NCBI GenBank assembly: GCA_034667225.1
Contig: JAXDKG010000067.1
Span: 1 to 64,000 of the forward strand
Source of the DNA: DATMER01 sp034667225
Lineage (GTDB): Bacteria; Acidobacteriota; Thermoanaerobaculia; Multivoradales; UBA5704
Direction of reading: 5' to 3'
Length of the DNA stretch: 64,000 nt
In this document: piece by piece, positions 1 through 8,783 of the stretch
Position numbering within the stretch: the stretch's first letter is position 1
Layout: the number at the start of each line of letters is the position of its first letter
Made by a program: the position numbers and the translations under genes
Notes under the pieces: model-generated
Databases searched by the model: none
Seen by the model: the letters and a program-made list of their open reading frames with translations, nothing else
Told to the model about the DNA's origin: nothing

Positions 1-154
1 CGACCGGGTGGAGCCGCTGGGCGCGGCCGAGGACGCCCAGCACGATCTCAGTCAGAGCTGGATCGGGCCGGAGAAGATACCGGCTGTGGATGGTGCGGCA
101 GGTGATGTCGACGAGTGCGCCTTCTTCGGGGATGAAGCGGATTGGTCTTGACAT
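1..154 (-). CDS. REP-associated tyrosine transposase (RAYT), 5' part only, cut by window edge
   Basis: Reading the minus strand from an ATG at 154 gives 51 codons that leave the window open. The N-terminus reads MSRPIRFIPEEGALVDITCR and continues to LGRAQRLHP, the characteristic opening of RAYT proteins (IS200-like Y1 transposases that act on REP palindromes). The HUH motif and catalytic tyrosine would lie beyond the edge, so integrity cannot be judged. C-terminal remnants of the same family lie on the same strand at 1637-1921 and near 23 kb, so the genome carries several copies. Family assignment is from recognised sequence similarity; activity is unknown. Confidence 0.75.
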   Translation of the reverse strand, partial: MSRPIRFIPEEGALVDITCRTIHSRYLLRPDPALTEIVLGVLGRAQRLHPV

Positions 155-356
155 TGTACCCGTGTAGAGACGGAAAACGGGTCCAAAATGTCATTCCTGG
201 AATTCTTCAAGACATGCCGCGACGCTCGGCTGGCACCTGCTGGGGCAGTAAACCACTCGCCTAGAGATACTTCGAAAATTTGGCATATGCTTTGCTTAGT
301 TACCACCTGGCGCTCGAACCATTGATGGTCGCTGACGCCAACCGAAGGAGGCAGGT

Positions 357-1517
357 ATGAACATCACGAAGAACTTCAAAATCCTCTTTCTGGGAATTGC
401 TCTCATAGGTACCGCCAGCAATGCCGCCAAGGCGGCTTGTGGCGAAGGGAGCTGCGTTCCAGTGCAGGGGGCCTATATCAGTCATTTCATCGGACCTGGT
501 TGCAGCGGCACCGAGTCCTACTACCTACCCTACGACGGCTATGCCTATCAGTGCCGGACGTGGGACGGCGGCGGCTCCTGCGGCACGATACGACGGACCG
601 TAACGAATCGCTCCTATGCCATGAACGGCACTTGCGTCGACGCCTGGCCCTCTGGCAATACCCTCAGCGATTTCGTCACGGTATACCGCAGTGATCAAGC
701 GGATGCAGACCAGGACGGTCTCCCCGAGGCGCTGGAAAACTCGCTGGCGCAGCAGTTCTTTCCCGACCTCAACCTGCACTGTGGAACCTTCGAGGGGCTC
801 GAGCTCGCAGATCGGCGGCAACTCTATGGCCACACCGTTCCCGGTTACACCAACTCCTCCAACGGAAGGCTGCCATTCGTTGCCCACCCGTACAACCCGG
901 GCAATGGAAATTGCAAGGAACCCTACCAGTGCATTGAGATTCGTTATGGCATTGCATGGAATTGGGACCTGGGTGATGACATCGGAGGGGAAGCCCACAA
1001 CGGCGACAGCGAGGTCTATGCCATCCTTCTGGCCCGCAAGGACACCGACGGCGCGGATTGGGGGTCGAGCGTTGACGTGGCGCTGAACGATTCCACGCAA
1101 TGGCGCCTGATGAAGGATTTCATGTCGGCCCACTGGGGCAGCTCTGCGGAGAGCTCGTCCTTCCGCTCGCAAGGCAACAACGGCTCGTTCTCATGGCAAG
1201 GGGTCTGGGCCGCAGAGGGCAAGCATGCCATGTATCCCACGCAAAGCGCCTGCAACAGCGGAGGCTTCTTCGGAGCTGACGACTGTGGCGACAACCGTTG
1301 CTGGCTCAGCGTCGTCGAGCTGATCCAAAAGCTGATGAACGTCGGCGAGGACAACGCCCGCTTCTATGATGTGATTCCCTATCCTGCTCCCGCCAGGGAC
1401 ATGTCACCCTACGACGGGTTGTATTCCGTCTGGAGCGGAGACACTTTCGGTTCCGCCACGTCGTACAAGGAGAACCTGCTCGAACCTCTTGCCTGGTGTT
1501 CTTCGAGCTGCTACTGA
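357..1517 (+). CDS. secreted protein of unknown function, Cys-rich
   Basis: 386 residues. A Sec signal peptide spans about residues 1-27 (hydrophobic ILFLGIALIGTA, then AKAA before the mature Cys-rich part). An AAGGAGG-type ribosome site lies about 8 bases upstream of the ATG. The mature part has about a dozen cysteines, suggesting disulfides, and a DADQDGLPEALE stretch near residue 120 resembling a Ca-binding DxDxDG loop. GEAHNGDSEVYAILL and GKHAMYPT recall, loosely, the conserved segments of Vps62/DUF946-like and NPP1-like proteins, where a GxxHxxDWE-type motif is followed by a KHAxYP motif. I would not assign a function on that basis. It stands alone with its own terminator, between two RAYT fragments. 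Confidence 0.85.
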   Translation: MNITKNFKILFLGIALIGTASNAAKAACGEGSCVPVQGAYISHFIGPGCSGTESYYLPYDGYAYQCRTWDGGGSCGTIRRTVTNRSYAMNGTCVDAWPSGNTLSDFVTVYRSDQADADQDGLPEALENSLAQQFFPDLNLHCGTFEGLELADRRQLYGHTVPGYTNSSNGRLPFVAHPYNPGNGNCKEPYQCIEIRYGIAWNWDLGDDIGGEAHNGDSEVYAILLARKDTDGADWGSSVDVALNDSTQWRLMKDFMSAHWGSSAESSSFRSQGNNGSFSWQGVWAAEGKHAMYPTQSACNSGGFFGADDCGDNRCWLSVVELIQKLMNVGEDNARFYDVIPYPAPARDMSPYDGLYSVWSGDTFGSATSYKENLLEPLAWCSSSCY

Positions 1518-1527
1518 CCGAATTACC

Positions 1528-1554
1528 AGGGGCTGCCTCCAAGGAGGCGGCCCC
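1528..1554 (+). terminator. hairpin terminator after the secreted protein gene
   Basis: AGGGGCTGCCTCC and GAGGCGGCCCCT form a 12-bp stem (one G-T wobble) around a 2-3 nt loop, 10 bases after the stop codon. A short T-containing tail follows (gtcggcttgatttctt). The U-run is weak, so this is a probable but not textbook intrinsic terminator. Confidence 0.6.
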
Positions 1555-1580
1555 TGTCGGCTTGATTTCTTCAGGCAACC

Positions 1581-1627
1581 GATTAGGTTCCAGGGGAGTG
1601 TAGAAGCGGCTCCCGAGAGAGCGCCGC
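1581..1627. repeat. REP-like palindrome with GTAG tetranucleotide
   Basis: GATTAGGTTCC is followed at 1600 by GTAG and then an imperfect stem GCGGC...GCCGC (1606-1627). A GTAG tetranucleotide next to a small palindrome is the classic layout of REP elements mobilised by RAYT transposases. It lies just beyond the 3' end of the RAYT remnant at 1637-1921. Related copies with the same GAATAGGT lead-in occur at 22701 and 25107. The resemblance is visual; folding and a genome-wide copy count were not done. Confidence 0.4.
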
Positions 1628-1636
1628 AGCAGCGTT

Positions 1637-1921
1637 CTACTTGTCCGGCTCGGTGTGCGGGTGCGCGCGCAGAATGTCCGCCACGCCGAGAGGCTTACGA
1701 CCCGTGAGCTTCCGCTCCGCAACCGCGTCGGCGTCGATCTCCGGGACCAGCCCCGAGATCAGCTCTCGATACATCTCCGGGCTGAGATGACGCCAGCAGG
1801 GGAGCTGCGAGAGCACCACGGTCTCTTCCGTCGCATAGCGCCGTGGCTCGAAGTCCTCTCCCCGCAGCCGAGCCCGATATTCCGCAGTGCGATGATTGTC
1901 TACCGCCGCCGTACGGTAACG
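1637..1921 (-). pseudogene. RAYT transposase remnant (C-terminal half)
   Basis: The minus frame is open from a stop at 1922-1924 down to TAG at 1637. It reads ...TAEYRARLRGEDFEPRRY, then LSQLPCWRHLSPEMYRELI, then GVADILRAHPHTEPDK and stop. This is the region of RAYT proteins between the catalytic core and the C-terminus. Full-length proteins continue after HPHT with a segment ending in FPP-LPFV; that part is present in the remnants at 22.9 and 23.4 kb but absent here. There is no credible start codon or SD. The 5' end overlaps the last 22 bases of the membrane-protein gene at 1900-2367, consistent with decay after insertion beside it. Confidence 0.7.
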
Positions 1922-2367
1922 TCAAGGCCAAGCGACCGACAAAAATCATCAAGAAGCTCTGGCGATGCCGCTATGAAAACGATATGGCGCCCAAACCTGG
2001 TACGGTCGCGAAATCGAAGCTTCACAGTAGGCCGCTGGTTATGCAGGAATTCGCCGTATACCGTGACAGCAGAGACCTGATTCACTGCAACATGATCGGT
2101 CGAAAGATAGTTCGAGACGTGCAGGCTCTCGCCGTCATAGTCGACGCGTTTGAGAGGCATCGACAAAGTCGCTGAGACAGCAAGGCCACCTAGCAGCAAC
2201 CCCACCAGAATGACGTTACCCTCGAATGGAGTGATTCCGGGACTCCAACTGACGCCGGGACCGAGTAGTGATTGTGCGAGAAAGGACCCGATGAGGCCGA
2301 GGAAACCGACAGGCCACACGAACTTCAATAGCGGCGTCGTCGACGAGCTCAGACGGCACAGGTGCAT
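1900..2367 (-). CDS. small membrane protein with PH-like cytoplasmic domain
   Basis: 155 residues. Two hydrophobic helices lie near residues 12-35 (VWPVGFLGLIGSFLAQSLL) and 48-68 (NVILVGLLLGGLAVSATL). A soluble beta-rich tail of about 85 residues follows (RVDYDGESLHVSNYL..., VTVYGEFLHNQRPTVKLRF), ending in a short helix. Two N-terminal TM helices plus such a tail is typical of bacterial PH-domain/YcxB-like membrane proteins of unknown role. The gene is divergent from the diguanylate cyclase, with 160 bp between starts. Existence is likely because the alternative frames here lack this domain logic; function is unassigned. Confidence 0.7.
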   Translation of the reverse strand: MHLCRLSSSTTPLLKFVWPVGFLGLIGSFLAQSLLGPGVSWSPGITPFEGNVILVGLLLGGLAVSATLSMPLKRVDYDGESLHVSNYLSTDHVAVNQVSAVTVYGEFLHNQRPTVKLRFRDRTRFGRHIVFIAASPELLDDFCRSLGLDVTVRRR

Positions 2368-2529
2368 GTAGCAAGTGTAACACCGCCGCTTCAGCGGACT
2401 CCGCCCGGGCGGCGCACACTTCGGAAGATGCTACAATCCTTGCGTTGTTACAGTACAAGTATCCCTTGCGGCTGGCGGTTCGCACTTCGATCCGGTGCTC
2501 ATGGGCGTGCATTCGAGAGGAGGAGGAGG

Positions 2530-3834
2530 ATGGAAAGGCCGGCGAACAAGACTACGCAGGAGCTGCTTTTGGAGCACTCCCTGCGGCTGCGGCTGGCGGA
2601 GTTCGAGCCTGCCTTCCGGGAGGAGAACCGTCTGCTCTTCCGGGAGCGCACCCGCTTCCTCCTCAAGGCCTCCCTCTTCTTCTATCCGGCCTTCTGGTTC
2701 CTCGACCTCGCCGTGGCACCGGAGCTGGCCGTGCGGTTCCTGGGCATTCGCGTCGCGGTCTTCTTCCTCTATCTGATCTCCCTGGCCGCGGTGCGCTCCC
2801 AGCGCGGCGTGAGCCTGGCCCAGCCCGTGGCGACAGCCTGTGCCCTGGCTTCGGCCGCGGGAATCTCGATCATGTCCGCCCATCTGGGCGGCTTTGCCAG
2901 CAACTATTTTGCCGGCAACATGATCGTGCTCTTCGTCATCTGCGTCTTCCTGCCTTGGGAACTGGGGATGGCGGCCCTGGTCTGCGGCCTCATCCTGACC
3001 CTGTACCTGGGGATCAACCTGGCGGTGCACGGCCTTTCCCTGGAGATGGTAGCGCCCCTGTTCTTTCTCCTCGGCTCGGCGGTCTTCACTTGGCTCGCGG
3101 CCCTGTCCAGCCGGCAGACCCGGCGCCAGGACCTGTCTCTCCGTCTGCGCTTGGCTGCGGCCAACGTGCGGATCGAGGAGACCAGCCTCACGGATGCGCT
3201 GACGCAGCTGCGCAATCGCCGCTTCCTCGAACAGGCCCTGGGAAGCGATCTTGATCTCGCCGCACGCCGGCACGAGGACGGCAGGGCAGGGGATGGCGAG
3301 GCCGACCTGGTGTTCCTGCTCCTCGACATGGATCATTTCAAGAGCGTCAACGACTCCTATGGCCACGCCGCGGGAGACGCGGTCCTGGTCCAGGTCGCGG
3401 CCCTCCTGCGCTCCGTATTCCGGGCCTCGGACCACGTGGTGCGGTGGGGAGGCGAGGAATTCCTCATCGTGGCCCGCTTCGTCGACCGCAAGAAAGGGCC
3501 CGAGTTGGCGGAGAAGGTACGGGCGGCGGTCGAAGCACGCGATCTCCGGCTCGACGACGGGACTCTGCTGAAACGGACGTGCTCAGTCGGCTTCGCGGCG
3601 TATCCGTTCTCGACCAGACGGCCCCGGGCGTGCGGTTGGCAGGAGATCGTCGAGATCGCCGATCTCGGACTCTACGCGGCCAAGCGCAAAGGCCGTAATG
3701 GATGGGTGGGCATGGAGGCCGGCGACACCGAAGACCCTCTAGAGGCGATGCAACGTTTCCGGGAGAGCCCGGAGTCCTCCGTAGTGAATCATCCCTTCAC
3801 TCTGAACGCCCGGGCGGCGAAGGTCGTGTCATAG
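2530..3834 (+). CDS. membrane diguanylate cyclase (GGDEF domain)
   Basis: 434 residues when started at the ATG at 2530, which follows an AGGAGGAGG ribosome site; an upstream in-frame start at 2362 would add an implausible Arg-rich leader. Five to six membrane helices occupy about residues 35-210. The GGDEF domain runs from about 218 to 395 and starts with the usual SLTDALTQLRNRRFLEQ. The active-site signature is GGEEF (about 306-310), so two GTP would be condensed to cyclic di-GMP. RASD lies five residues upstream of it, matching an inhibitory I-site RxxD. There is no separate sensor domain, so the membrane part is the likely sensor. The MOSC gene starts 10 bp downstream, probably co-transcribed. 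Confidence 0.93.
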   Translation: MERPANKTTQELLLEHSLRLRLAEFEPAFREENRLLFRERTRFLLKASLFFYPAFWFLDLAVAPELAVRFLGIRVAVFFLYLISLAAVRSQRGVSLAQPVATACALASAAGISIMSAHLGGFASNYFAGNMIVLFVICVFLPWELGMAALVCGLILTLYLGINLAVHGLSLEMVAPLFFLLGSAVFTWLAALSSRQTRRQDLSLRLRLAAANVRIEETSLTDALTQLRNRRFLEQALGSDLDLAARRHEDGRAGDGEADLVFLLLDMDHFKSVNDSYGHAAGDAVLVQVAALLRSVFRASDHVVRWGGEEFLIVARFVDRKKGPELAEKVRAAVEARDLRLDDGTLLKRTCSVGFAAYPFSTRRPRACGWQEIVEIADLGLYAAKRKGRNGWVGMEAGDTEDPLEAMQRFRESPESSVVNHPFTLNARAAKVVS

Positions 3835-3844
3835 TGGCTGTGTG

Positions 3845-4582
3845 ATGATTGAGCTCGGGCACGTTTGCGAACTTGTGCGGTATCCCGTCAAGTCGATGGC
3901 TGGCATCGTAACGGAGTCGGCATTTCTCGGGTGGCACGGTCTCGATGGTGATCGGCGCTTCGCCTTCCGGCGCTTGGGAGATGACAGCGGCTTCCCATGG
4001 CTATCCGCGAGCCGCGTCCCTGAGCTCCTTCTGTACCACCCTGTCGGTCTCGACGAGAGTACAGGCGAGCCGCTGCCAACTCACGTACGCACACCGGCCG
4101 GAACCCACGTGGAGCTTCGTAGCGTAGACCTCCAGAGAGAGATCGCCGAGCGTTTTGGGAGCAGCGTGGAATTGATGAAATTCAAGCACGGGATCTTCGA
4201 TGACGCCTCGGTATCGGTGATCAGCCTGGCGACCATTGCCGGCATCGGTGGGGAGGCGGGAGTGAGCCTCGATCGCAGGCGCTTCCGAGCCAACATTGTG
4301 CTCGAGACTCGCGACCGCGAGACGTTTCTCGAGGATGGGTGGATTGGCGGGACACTGGTATTCGGCAACAGCGAGCCGAGGCCAGCCGTGAGCGTGACGG
4401 CGCGCGACGTGCGATGCATGATGATCAACCTCGATCCGGACACGGGCACACAAGACAAGCGGGTGCTGAAGACAGTCGTCCGGCTGAACCAGAACAACGC
4501 GGGCGTCTATGGAACGGTGGTGCAAACCGGTACAATCCGCGTTGGCGAGCCAGTGAGCCTCGTATCGGACGCGCGGCGCTGA
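3845..4582 (+). CDS. MOSC domain protein (molybdenum cofactor/sulfur-carrier type)
   Basis: 245 residues from the ATG at 3845 (an in-frame GTG precedes it directly). The N-terminus has the MOSC_N beta-barrel signature VCELVRYPVKSMAGI and GLDGDRRFAF. The C-terminal MOSC part contains RFRANIVLET and a Cys in DVRCMMINLDPDTG that corresponds to the conserved cysteine of MOSC domains. The family moves sulfur to metal cofactors or reduces N-hydroxylated substrates (YcbX/mARC relatives). No electron-transfer domain is fused. It sits 10 bp after the GGDEF gene and 7 bp before the propeller gene, on the same strand. Confidence 0.9.
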   Translation: MIELGHVCELVRYPVKSMAGIVTESAFLGWHGLDGDRRFAFRRLGDDSGFPWLSASRVPELLLYHPVGLDESTGEPLPTHVRTPAGTHVELRSVDLQREIAERFGSSVELMKFKHGIFDDASVSVISLATIAGIGGEAGVSLDRRRFRANIVLETRDRETFLEDGWIGGTLVFGNSEPRPAVSVTARDVRCMMINLDPDTGTQDKRVLKTVVRLNQNNAGVYGTVVQTGTIRVGEPVSLVSDARR

Positions 4583-4589
4583 GTGCACC

Positions 4590-7500
4590 ATGCGCCTGAC
4601 TGCGTTCATCGTGTTCGTCGCCGCTGTGACGGCCGCCCAGAGCCCGGTCCTCGCCGCCGATCCTCCGTCCGCTCGCGTCGACCCCATCCTGTTCTCGAAG
4701 CTGCAGTACCGGCCGCTGCACTTCCTTCGCGGCGGCCGCTCGACCGCTGTCGCCGGCGTGCCCTCCGATCCCTTCACGTTCTATTTCGGAAGCATCGGCG
4801 GCGGCGTCTGGAAGACGACGGACGCCGGAACGACGTGGAAAAACGTCTCGGACGGCTTCTTCGAAGCCGGCTCCGTCGGGGCGATCGCCGTTGCGGAGTC
4901 TTCGCCCGACGTCGTGTACGTCGGCACCGGCACCGCCTGCCTCCGCACCAACTTGTCGCCGGGCGTCGGCATGTACCGATCGAGCGATGCCGGCCGAACT
5001 TGGGTGCATGCGGGGCTGCGCGATGCCGGCCAGATCGGCCGGGTGCGCATCCATCCGGCGAATCCCGACCTAGTGTACGCCGCGGTGGTCGGCAACGTGT
5101 TCGCTCCCTCGCCCACTCGGGGCGTCTTCCGGTCGCAGGACGGGGGGAAGGCGTGGCAGAAGGTGCTGTTCGTCAACGACGAGACCGGCGCATCGGATTT
5201 GACGCTGGACCCCGCCGATCCGCGGGTGCTCTACGCCGGCACCTGGACGGTCGATCGCAAGCCGTGGACGCTCGACAGCGGCAGCAAGGAAGGCGGGATC
5301 TATAAGTCGACCGACGGCGGTGACACGTGGACACGGCTGGGAGGAGGGCTGCCGTCGGGGATCGTCGGCCGCACCGGGGTAGCCGTTTCACGCGGGCGGC
5401 CGGGCCGCGTGTGGGCGCTCGTCGAGGCCGCGGCGGACGAAGGCGGTCTGTTTCGATCCGATGACGCCGGCCGGAGCTGGCAGCGCATCAATGGCGACGC
5501 CGCGCTCACGGCGCGTGCGTTCTACTTCGGCCACATCATCGCCGATCCGATCGATCCGGACACCGTGTACGTGCTGAATATCGCCCTGCTCAAGTCCGTG
5601 GACGGCGGCCGCAGCTTCACCTCGCTGGAATATTCGCACGAGGATAACCATGACCTCTGGCTCAACCCGGTGAATCCGCGCATCCTCATCAGCGCCAACG
5701 ACGGCGGTGCGACCGTGTCGCTGAACGGCGGATCGACCTGGTCCACGCAGCTGAACCAGCCGACTGCCGAGCTCTACCGCGTCGCGACCGACAACGGGTT
5801 TCCATACCGCGTCTACAGCGCCCAACAGGACAGCGGCACGATTTCCGTGCCGACGGCGAGCCGGAACGTGCCGTTCGGACTGATGGACGCCTATCAGGTG
5901 GGCGGGGGAGAGGCGAGCCACATCGCCGTCGACCCGCGCGACGCCAATATCGTGTACGCGACCATCAGCGGTCAGGTTTCGCGCACCGACGTGGCGCGCA
6001 AGGCGTCCGACCTCCTGTACATCTATCCCGAGCCCAGGTACGCCACCCGCGCAGCAGACCTGAAGTATCGCTTTTCGTGGAACGCTCCGCTCCGCCTGTC
6101 CCCCCACGATCCCGACGTTCTCTACACCACGTCGCAGTACGTGCACCGCTCGCGCGACGCCGGCAGGACGTGGGAGGTCATCAGTGCGGACCTGACGCGC
6201 AACGATCGGAGCAAACAGGAGGCGCCCGGCCTTCGCCGGCTGCCGTACGAAGGCACCGGCGCCGAGATCTACGACACGATCTTCGCGTTCGAGGAATCGC
6301 CGGTACGCCGCGGCGTCCTCTGGGCCGGCAGCGACGACGGCCTGGTGCACGTCTCGGTGGACGACGGCCGGACGTGGACGAACGTCACGCCGTCGGAGAT
6401 GCCCGAATGGGGCACCGTAAATGCGATCGATCCGTCGGCGCACGATCCCGGCCGCGCAGTGATTTCCGTGTTCCGGTTCATGAGCGGCGATTTCCAGCCG
6501 TATGTCTTTCGCACCAACGATTACGGCCGCACGTGGCAGCGTCTCACCACGGGCCGCAACGGCATCCCCTCCGGCCATTATGTGCGCGCCGTCCGCGAGG
6601 ATCGCAATCGCCGGGGATTGTTCTACGCGGGCACCGAATTCGGCATGTACGTCTCATTCGACGACGGCGCCAACTGGCAGTCCCTGCAGTTGAATCTACC
6701 GGTCACGCCAGTCAGCGATCTCCAGGTGTATCGCGGGGATCTCGTCGTATCGACGTTCGGCCGCGGGTTCTGGGTGCTCGACGATCTCAGCGTGCTCGAG
6801 CAGCTCGATCCTCGCACCGCTACCGATCGCCACCGCCTGTTCGAGCCACGCGATGGAGTGAGGCCGGCCGCGAATGGATCGTATCCGCCGGTGGACGGCG
6901 GAGCGACGGTCTCGTACTACCTTGCCGAAGACGTGCACCCCGTCACCATCGAGATCCGCGGTGTCGGCGGCGCGGGCGGCGCGCGCGTGGCGCTGTACAC
7001 GAGCCCGCCGCCGGGTGAACAGATCGAATCCGATCTCCCGTTGGACTTCGCGCAGGTCTTTGGCGGACGCAACCTCGTCACCGGGCACCGCGGCCTCAAC
7101 AGGTTCCGATGGACGGCGAGGCACTCGCCGCCGTACGGGCCCGAACCCATCGATTCGTTGTTCGGGTTTCACGGCCCGTTCGTCGTCCCCGGCGACTACC
7201 AGGTGACGGTGACCGCGGGCGCGTGGAGCGCCACCGAAACGCTCACAATACGGCCGGACCCGCGCGTCTCGACGTCCATCGCCGAGTACGAGGCGCAGTT
7301 TCGCCTCGCCCAGGAGATCGGCGGGCGGCTGCGCGAGCTGCAGGAGGCCCTCGCCCGCCTGCGCGGCGTCATGGCCCGGCTCGAGCAGGCCGCCGGGGCG
7401 GCGCAGCGGCTTGCCGGCGAGCTTTCGGCGAGCGAGTCGCAGATGACACGGGCGCGGGGTCAGCTCCTCGGTCTTTACCGCTCCATCGTGGATGGCAACC

Positions 7501-7628
7501 TGGCGCCATCGCCGGGCATCGAGGAGCGGGCCGCCGACCTGCTGCCCGGCGTGGACCGGGCACTCGCCGCGCTCGACGACGTGGTGAAGCGAGCGGATGC
7601 GTGGGCAGCGCAGCATCCGGTTTTCTGA
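4590..7628 (+). CDS. secreted BNR/Asp-box beta-propeller protein (sortilin/VPS10-like glycosyl hydrolase family)
   Basis: 1012 residues with a signal peptide ending near AAQSPVLAA (about residue 22). Many Asp-box repeats of the S-x-D-x-G-x-T-W type are visible: TTDAGTTWKN, SSDAGRTWVH, SQDGGKAWQK, STDGGDTWTR, SVDDGRTWTN and NDYGRTWQR. Together they predict one or two six- to ten-bladed propellers over residues 40-720. A beta-sandwich and a helical tail (REL-QEALARLRGVMARLEQAA) follow. Such proteins are usually labelled glycosyl hydrolase or sortilin-like, but no catalytic residues can be assigned here. Location is periplasmic or extracellular. It starts 7 bp after the MOSC stop. Confidence 0.88.
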   Translation: MRLTAFIVFVAAVTAAQSPVLAADPPSARVDPILFSKLQYRPLHFLRGGRSTAVAGVPSDPFTFYFGSIGGGVWKTTDAGTTWKNVSDGFFEAGSVGAIAVAESSPDVVYVGTGTACLRTNLSPGVGMYRSSDAGRTWVHAGLRDAGQIGRVRIHPANPDLVYAAVVGNVFAPSPTRGVFRSQDGGKAWQKVLFVNDETGASDLTLDPADPRVLYAGTWTVDRKPWTLDSGSKEGGIYKSTDGGDTWTRLGGGLPSGIVGRTGVAVSRGRPGRVWALVEAAADEGGLFRSDDAGRSWQRINGDAALTARAFYFGHIIADPIDPDTVYVLNIALLKSVDGGRSFTSLEYSHEDNHDLWLNPVNPRILISANDGGATVSLNGGSTWSTQLNQPTAELYRVATDNGFPYRVYSAQQDSGTISVPTASRNVPFGLMDAYQVGGGEASHIAVDPRDANIVYATISGQVSRTDVARKASDLLYIYPEPRYATRAADLKYRFSWNAPLRLSPHDPDVLYTTSQYVHRSRDAGRTWEVISADLTRNDRSKQEAPGLRRLPYEGTGAEIYDTIFAFEESPVRRGVLWAGSDDGLVHVSVDDGRTWTNVTPSEMPEWGTVNAIDPSAHDPGRAVISVFRFMSGDFQPYVFRTNDYGRTWQRLTTGRNGIPSGHYVRAVREDRNRRGLFYAGTEFGMYVSFDDGANWQSLQLNLPVTPVSDLQVYRGDLVVSTFGRGFWVLDDLSVLEQLDPRTATDRHRLFEPRDGVRPAANGSYPPVDGGATVSYYLAEDVHPVTIEIRGVGGAGGARVALYTSPPPGEQIESDLPLDFAQVFGGRNLVTGHRGLNRFRWTARHSPPYGPEPIDSLFGFHGPFVVPGDYQVTVTAGAWSATETLTIRPDPRVSTSIAEYEAQFRLAQEIGGRLRELQEALARLRGVMARLEQAAGAAQRLAGELSASESQMTRARGQLLGLYRSIVDGNLAPSPGIEERAADLLPGVDRALAALDDVVKRADAWAAQHPVF

Positions 7629-7757
7629 ACAAGTTGTTCCGCCCGCTACGACAATTTCTCTGCTCTTGAAGAATTTTAGGGAAGAGCGCAGAATCACCTC
7701 CACGGTTGGCCCCGTAATAGAGCTTGCGAGCGCAACGTCGACAAAAAGGAGAAGTCC

Positions 7758-8651
7758 ATGAGAAGGCGAAGCAACGGACCTCTGACCCTGGTGCTCACTG
7801 TCCTGACCCTGGCAGCCCTCGGCGCCTCGCCGGCGGCCGCAGCCTGTAGCGGGCAGACCTGCCTCGGCAAGCTGTGCACCATCTGTGGCACCAATGCCAC
7901 CGAAACACTTTTCGGCACCGGTGGCGCCGATGTCATCTGCGGCTTCGATGGTCACGACACAATCAATGCCGGAAGTGGCAACGACACGATCTGCGCGGGG
8001 CTTGGGAACGACGATGTCGAAGGCGAGTCGGGCATGGACACGATCGCTATCGAGGGGGGCACCGACACCCTTGATGGTGGAGCCGGCTCCGACACCATGC
8101 AGTGCACGGCGGCCTGTAGCGCCGACCTCGGAGCTCCGGCCCCTCAGGTCGAGAACGACACGCTGATCGGCTTCGAGAACGCCACCGGATCGAGCGGCAA
8201 CGATTCACTGCTCGGTGACAGCGGGAACAACACCCTCAACGGCGGGGACGGGAACGACTCCCTCTACGGCGACGATGGCAATGACATCCTCAAAGGTGGT
8301 AACGGGGTTGACACACTGAACGGCAATTCCGGTGCCGACGCGATAGATTGCGGGAGCGGCGGCGACACCGTCTCCTATCTCGGCAGCTCGGCTGGAGTCA
8401 CGGTCAACCTGGGGACTGGGGTGGGACCCGATGGTGACACGCTGGCGAACTGCGAGAACGTGAACGGGTCGGTCCTCGGTGACGATCTGATAGGAAATAA
8501 CGGGGCAAACATTCTCAACGGCTTTGGAGGTACCGACTACCTCTTTGGCGCTGGTGGCACCGACACTTGCAACGGAGGGGGCGTCCCGCATGGCGCTGAC
8601 CCGGACACCTGCCTCGAATGCGAGACTCTCATCGGGTGCACTGACTTCTGA
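7758..8651 (+). CDS. secreted RTX-type calcium-binding repeat protein
   Basis: 297 residues with a strong SD (AAAGGAGAAG) and a signal peptide ending in AAA (about residue 30). Glycine/aspartate nonapeptides fill residues 50-260: FGTGGADVICGFDGHDTI, AGSGNDTI, GGAGSDTM, LNGGDGNDSLYGDDGNDIL and FGGTDYLFGAGGTD. These form Ca-binding beta-rolls in RTX proteins. The cysteines at both ends (CSGQTCLGKLCTICGTN; CLECETLIGC) suggest disulfide-capped ends, unlike type-I-secreted toxins, and the N-terminal Sec signal supports ordinary export. No enzymatic domain is visible, so a structural or adhesive role is inferred. Confidence 0.88.
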   Translation: MRRRSNGPLTLVLTVLTLAALGASPAAAACSGQTCLGKLCTICGTNATETLFGTGGADVICGFDGHDTINAGSGNDTICAGLGNDDVEGESGMDTIAIEGGTDTLDGGAGSDTMQCTAACSADLGAPAPQVENDTLIGFENATGSSGNDSLLGDSGNNTLNGGDGNDSLYGDDGNDILKGGNGVDTLNGNSGADAIDCGSGGDTVSYLGSSAGVTVNLGTGVGPDGDTLANCENVNGSVLGDDLIGNNGANILNGFGGTDYLFGAGGTDTCNGGGVPHGADPDTCLECETLIGCTDF

Positions 8652-8783
8652 TCAGACGATTCGGCCTCAAAATGAGCTCTGGGGGGCGGCGGTCGTCAAG
8701 CGCTGGACGGCCACCTGTGCGCCGGGCCTTGCCGCAAGCCCCCCGATGGGCGCTATACTGAATCAGGCGATGAAACTTGTCTC

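Noticed and set aside
2362..2529. Longer N-terminus of the diguanylate cyclase
   Set aside because: Arg-rich leader without SD; the ATG at 2530 has AGGAGGAGG immediately upstream.
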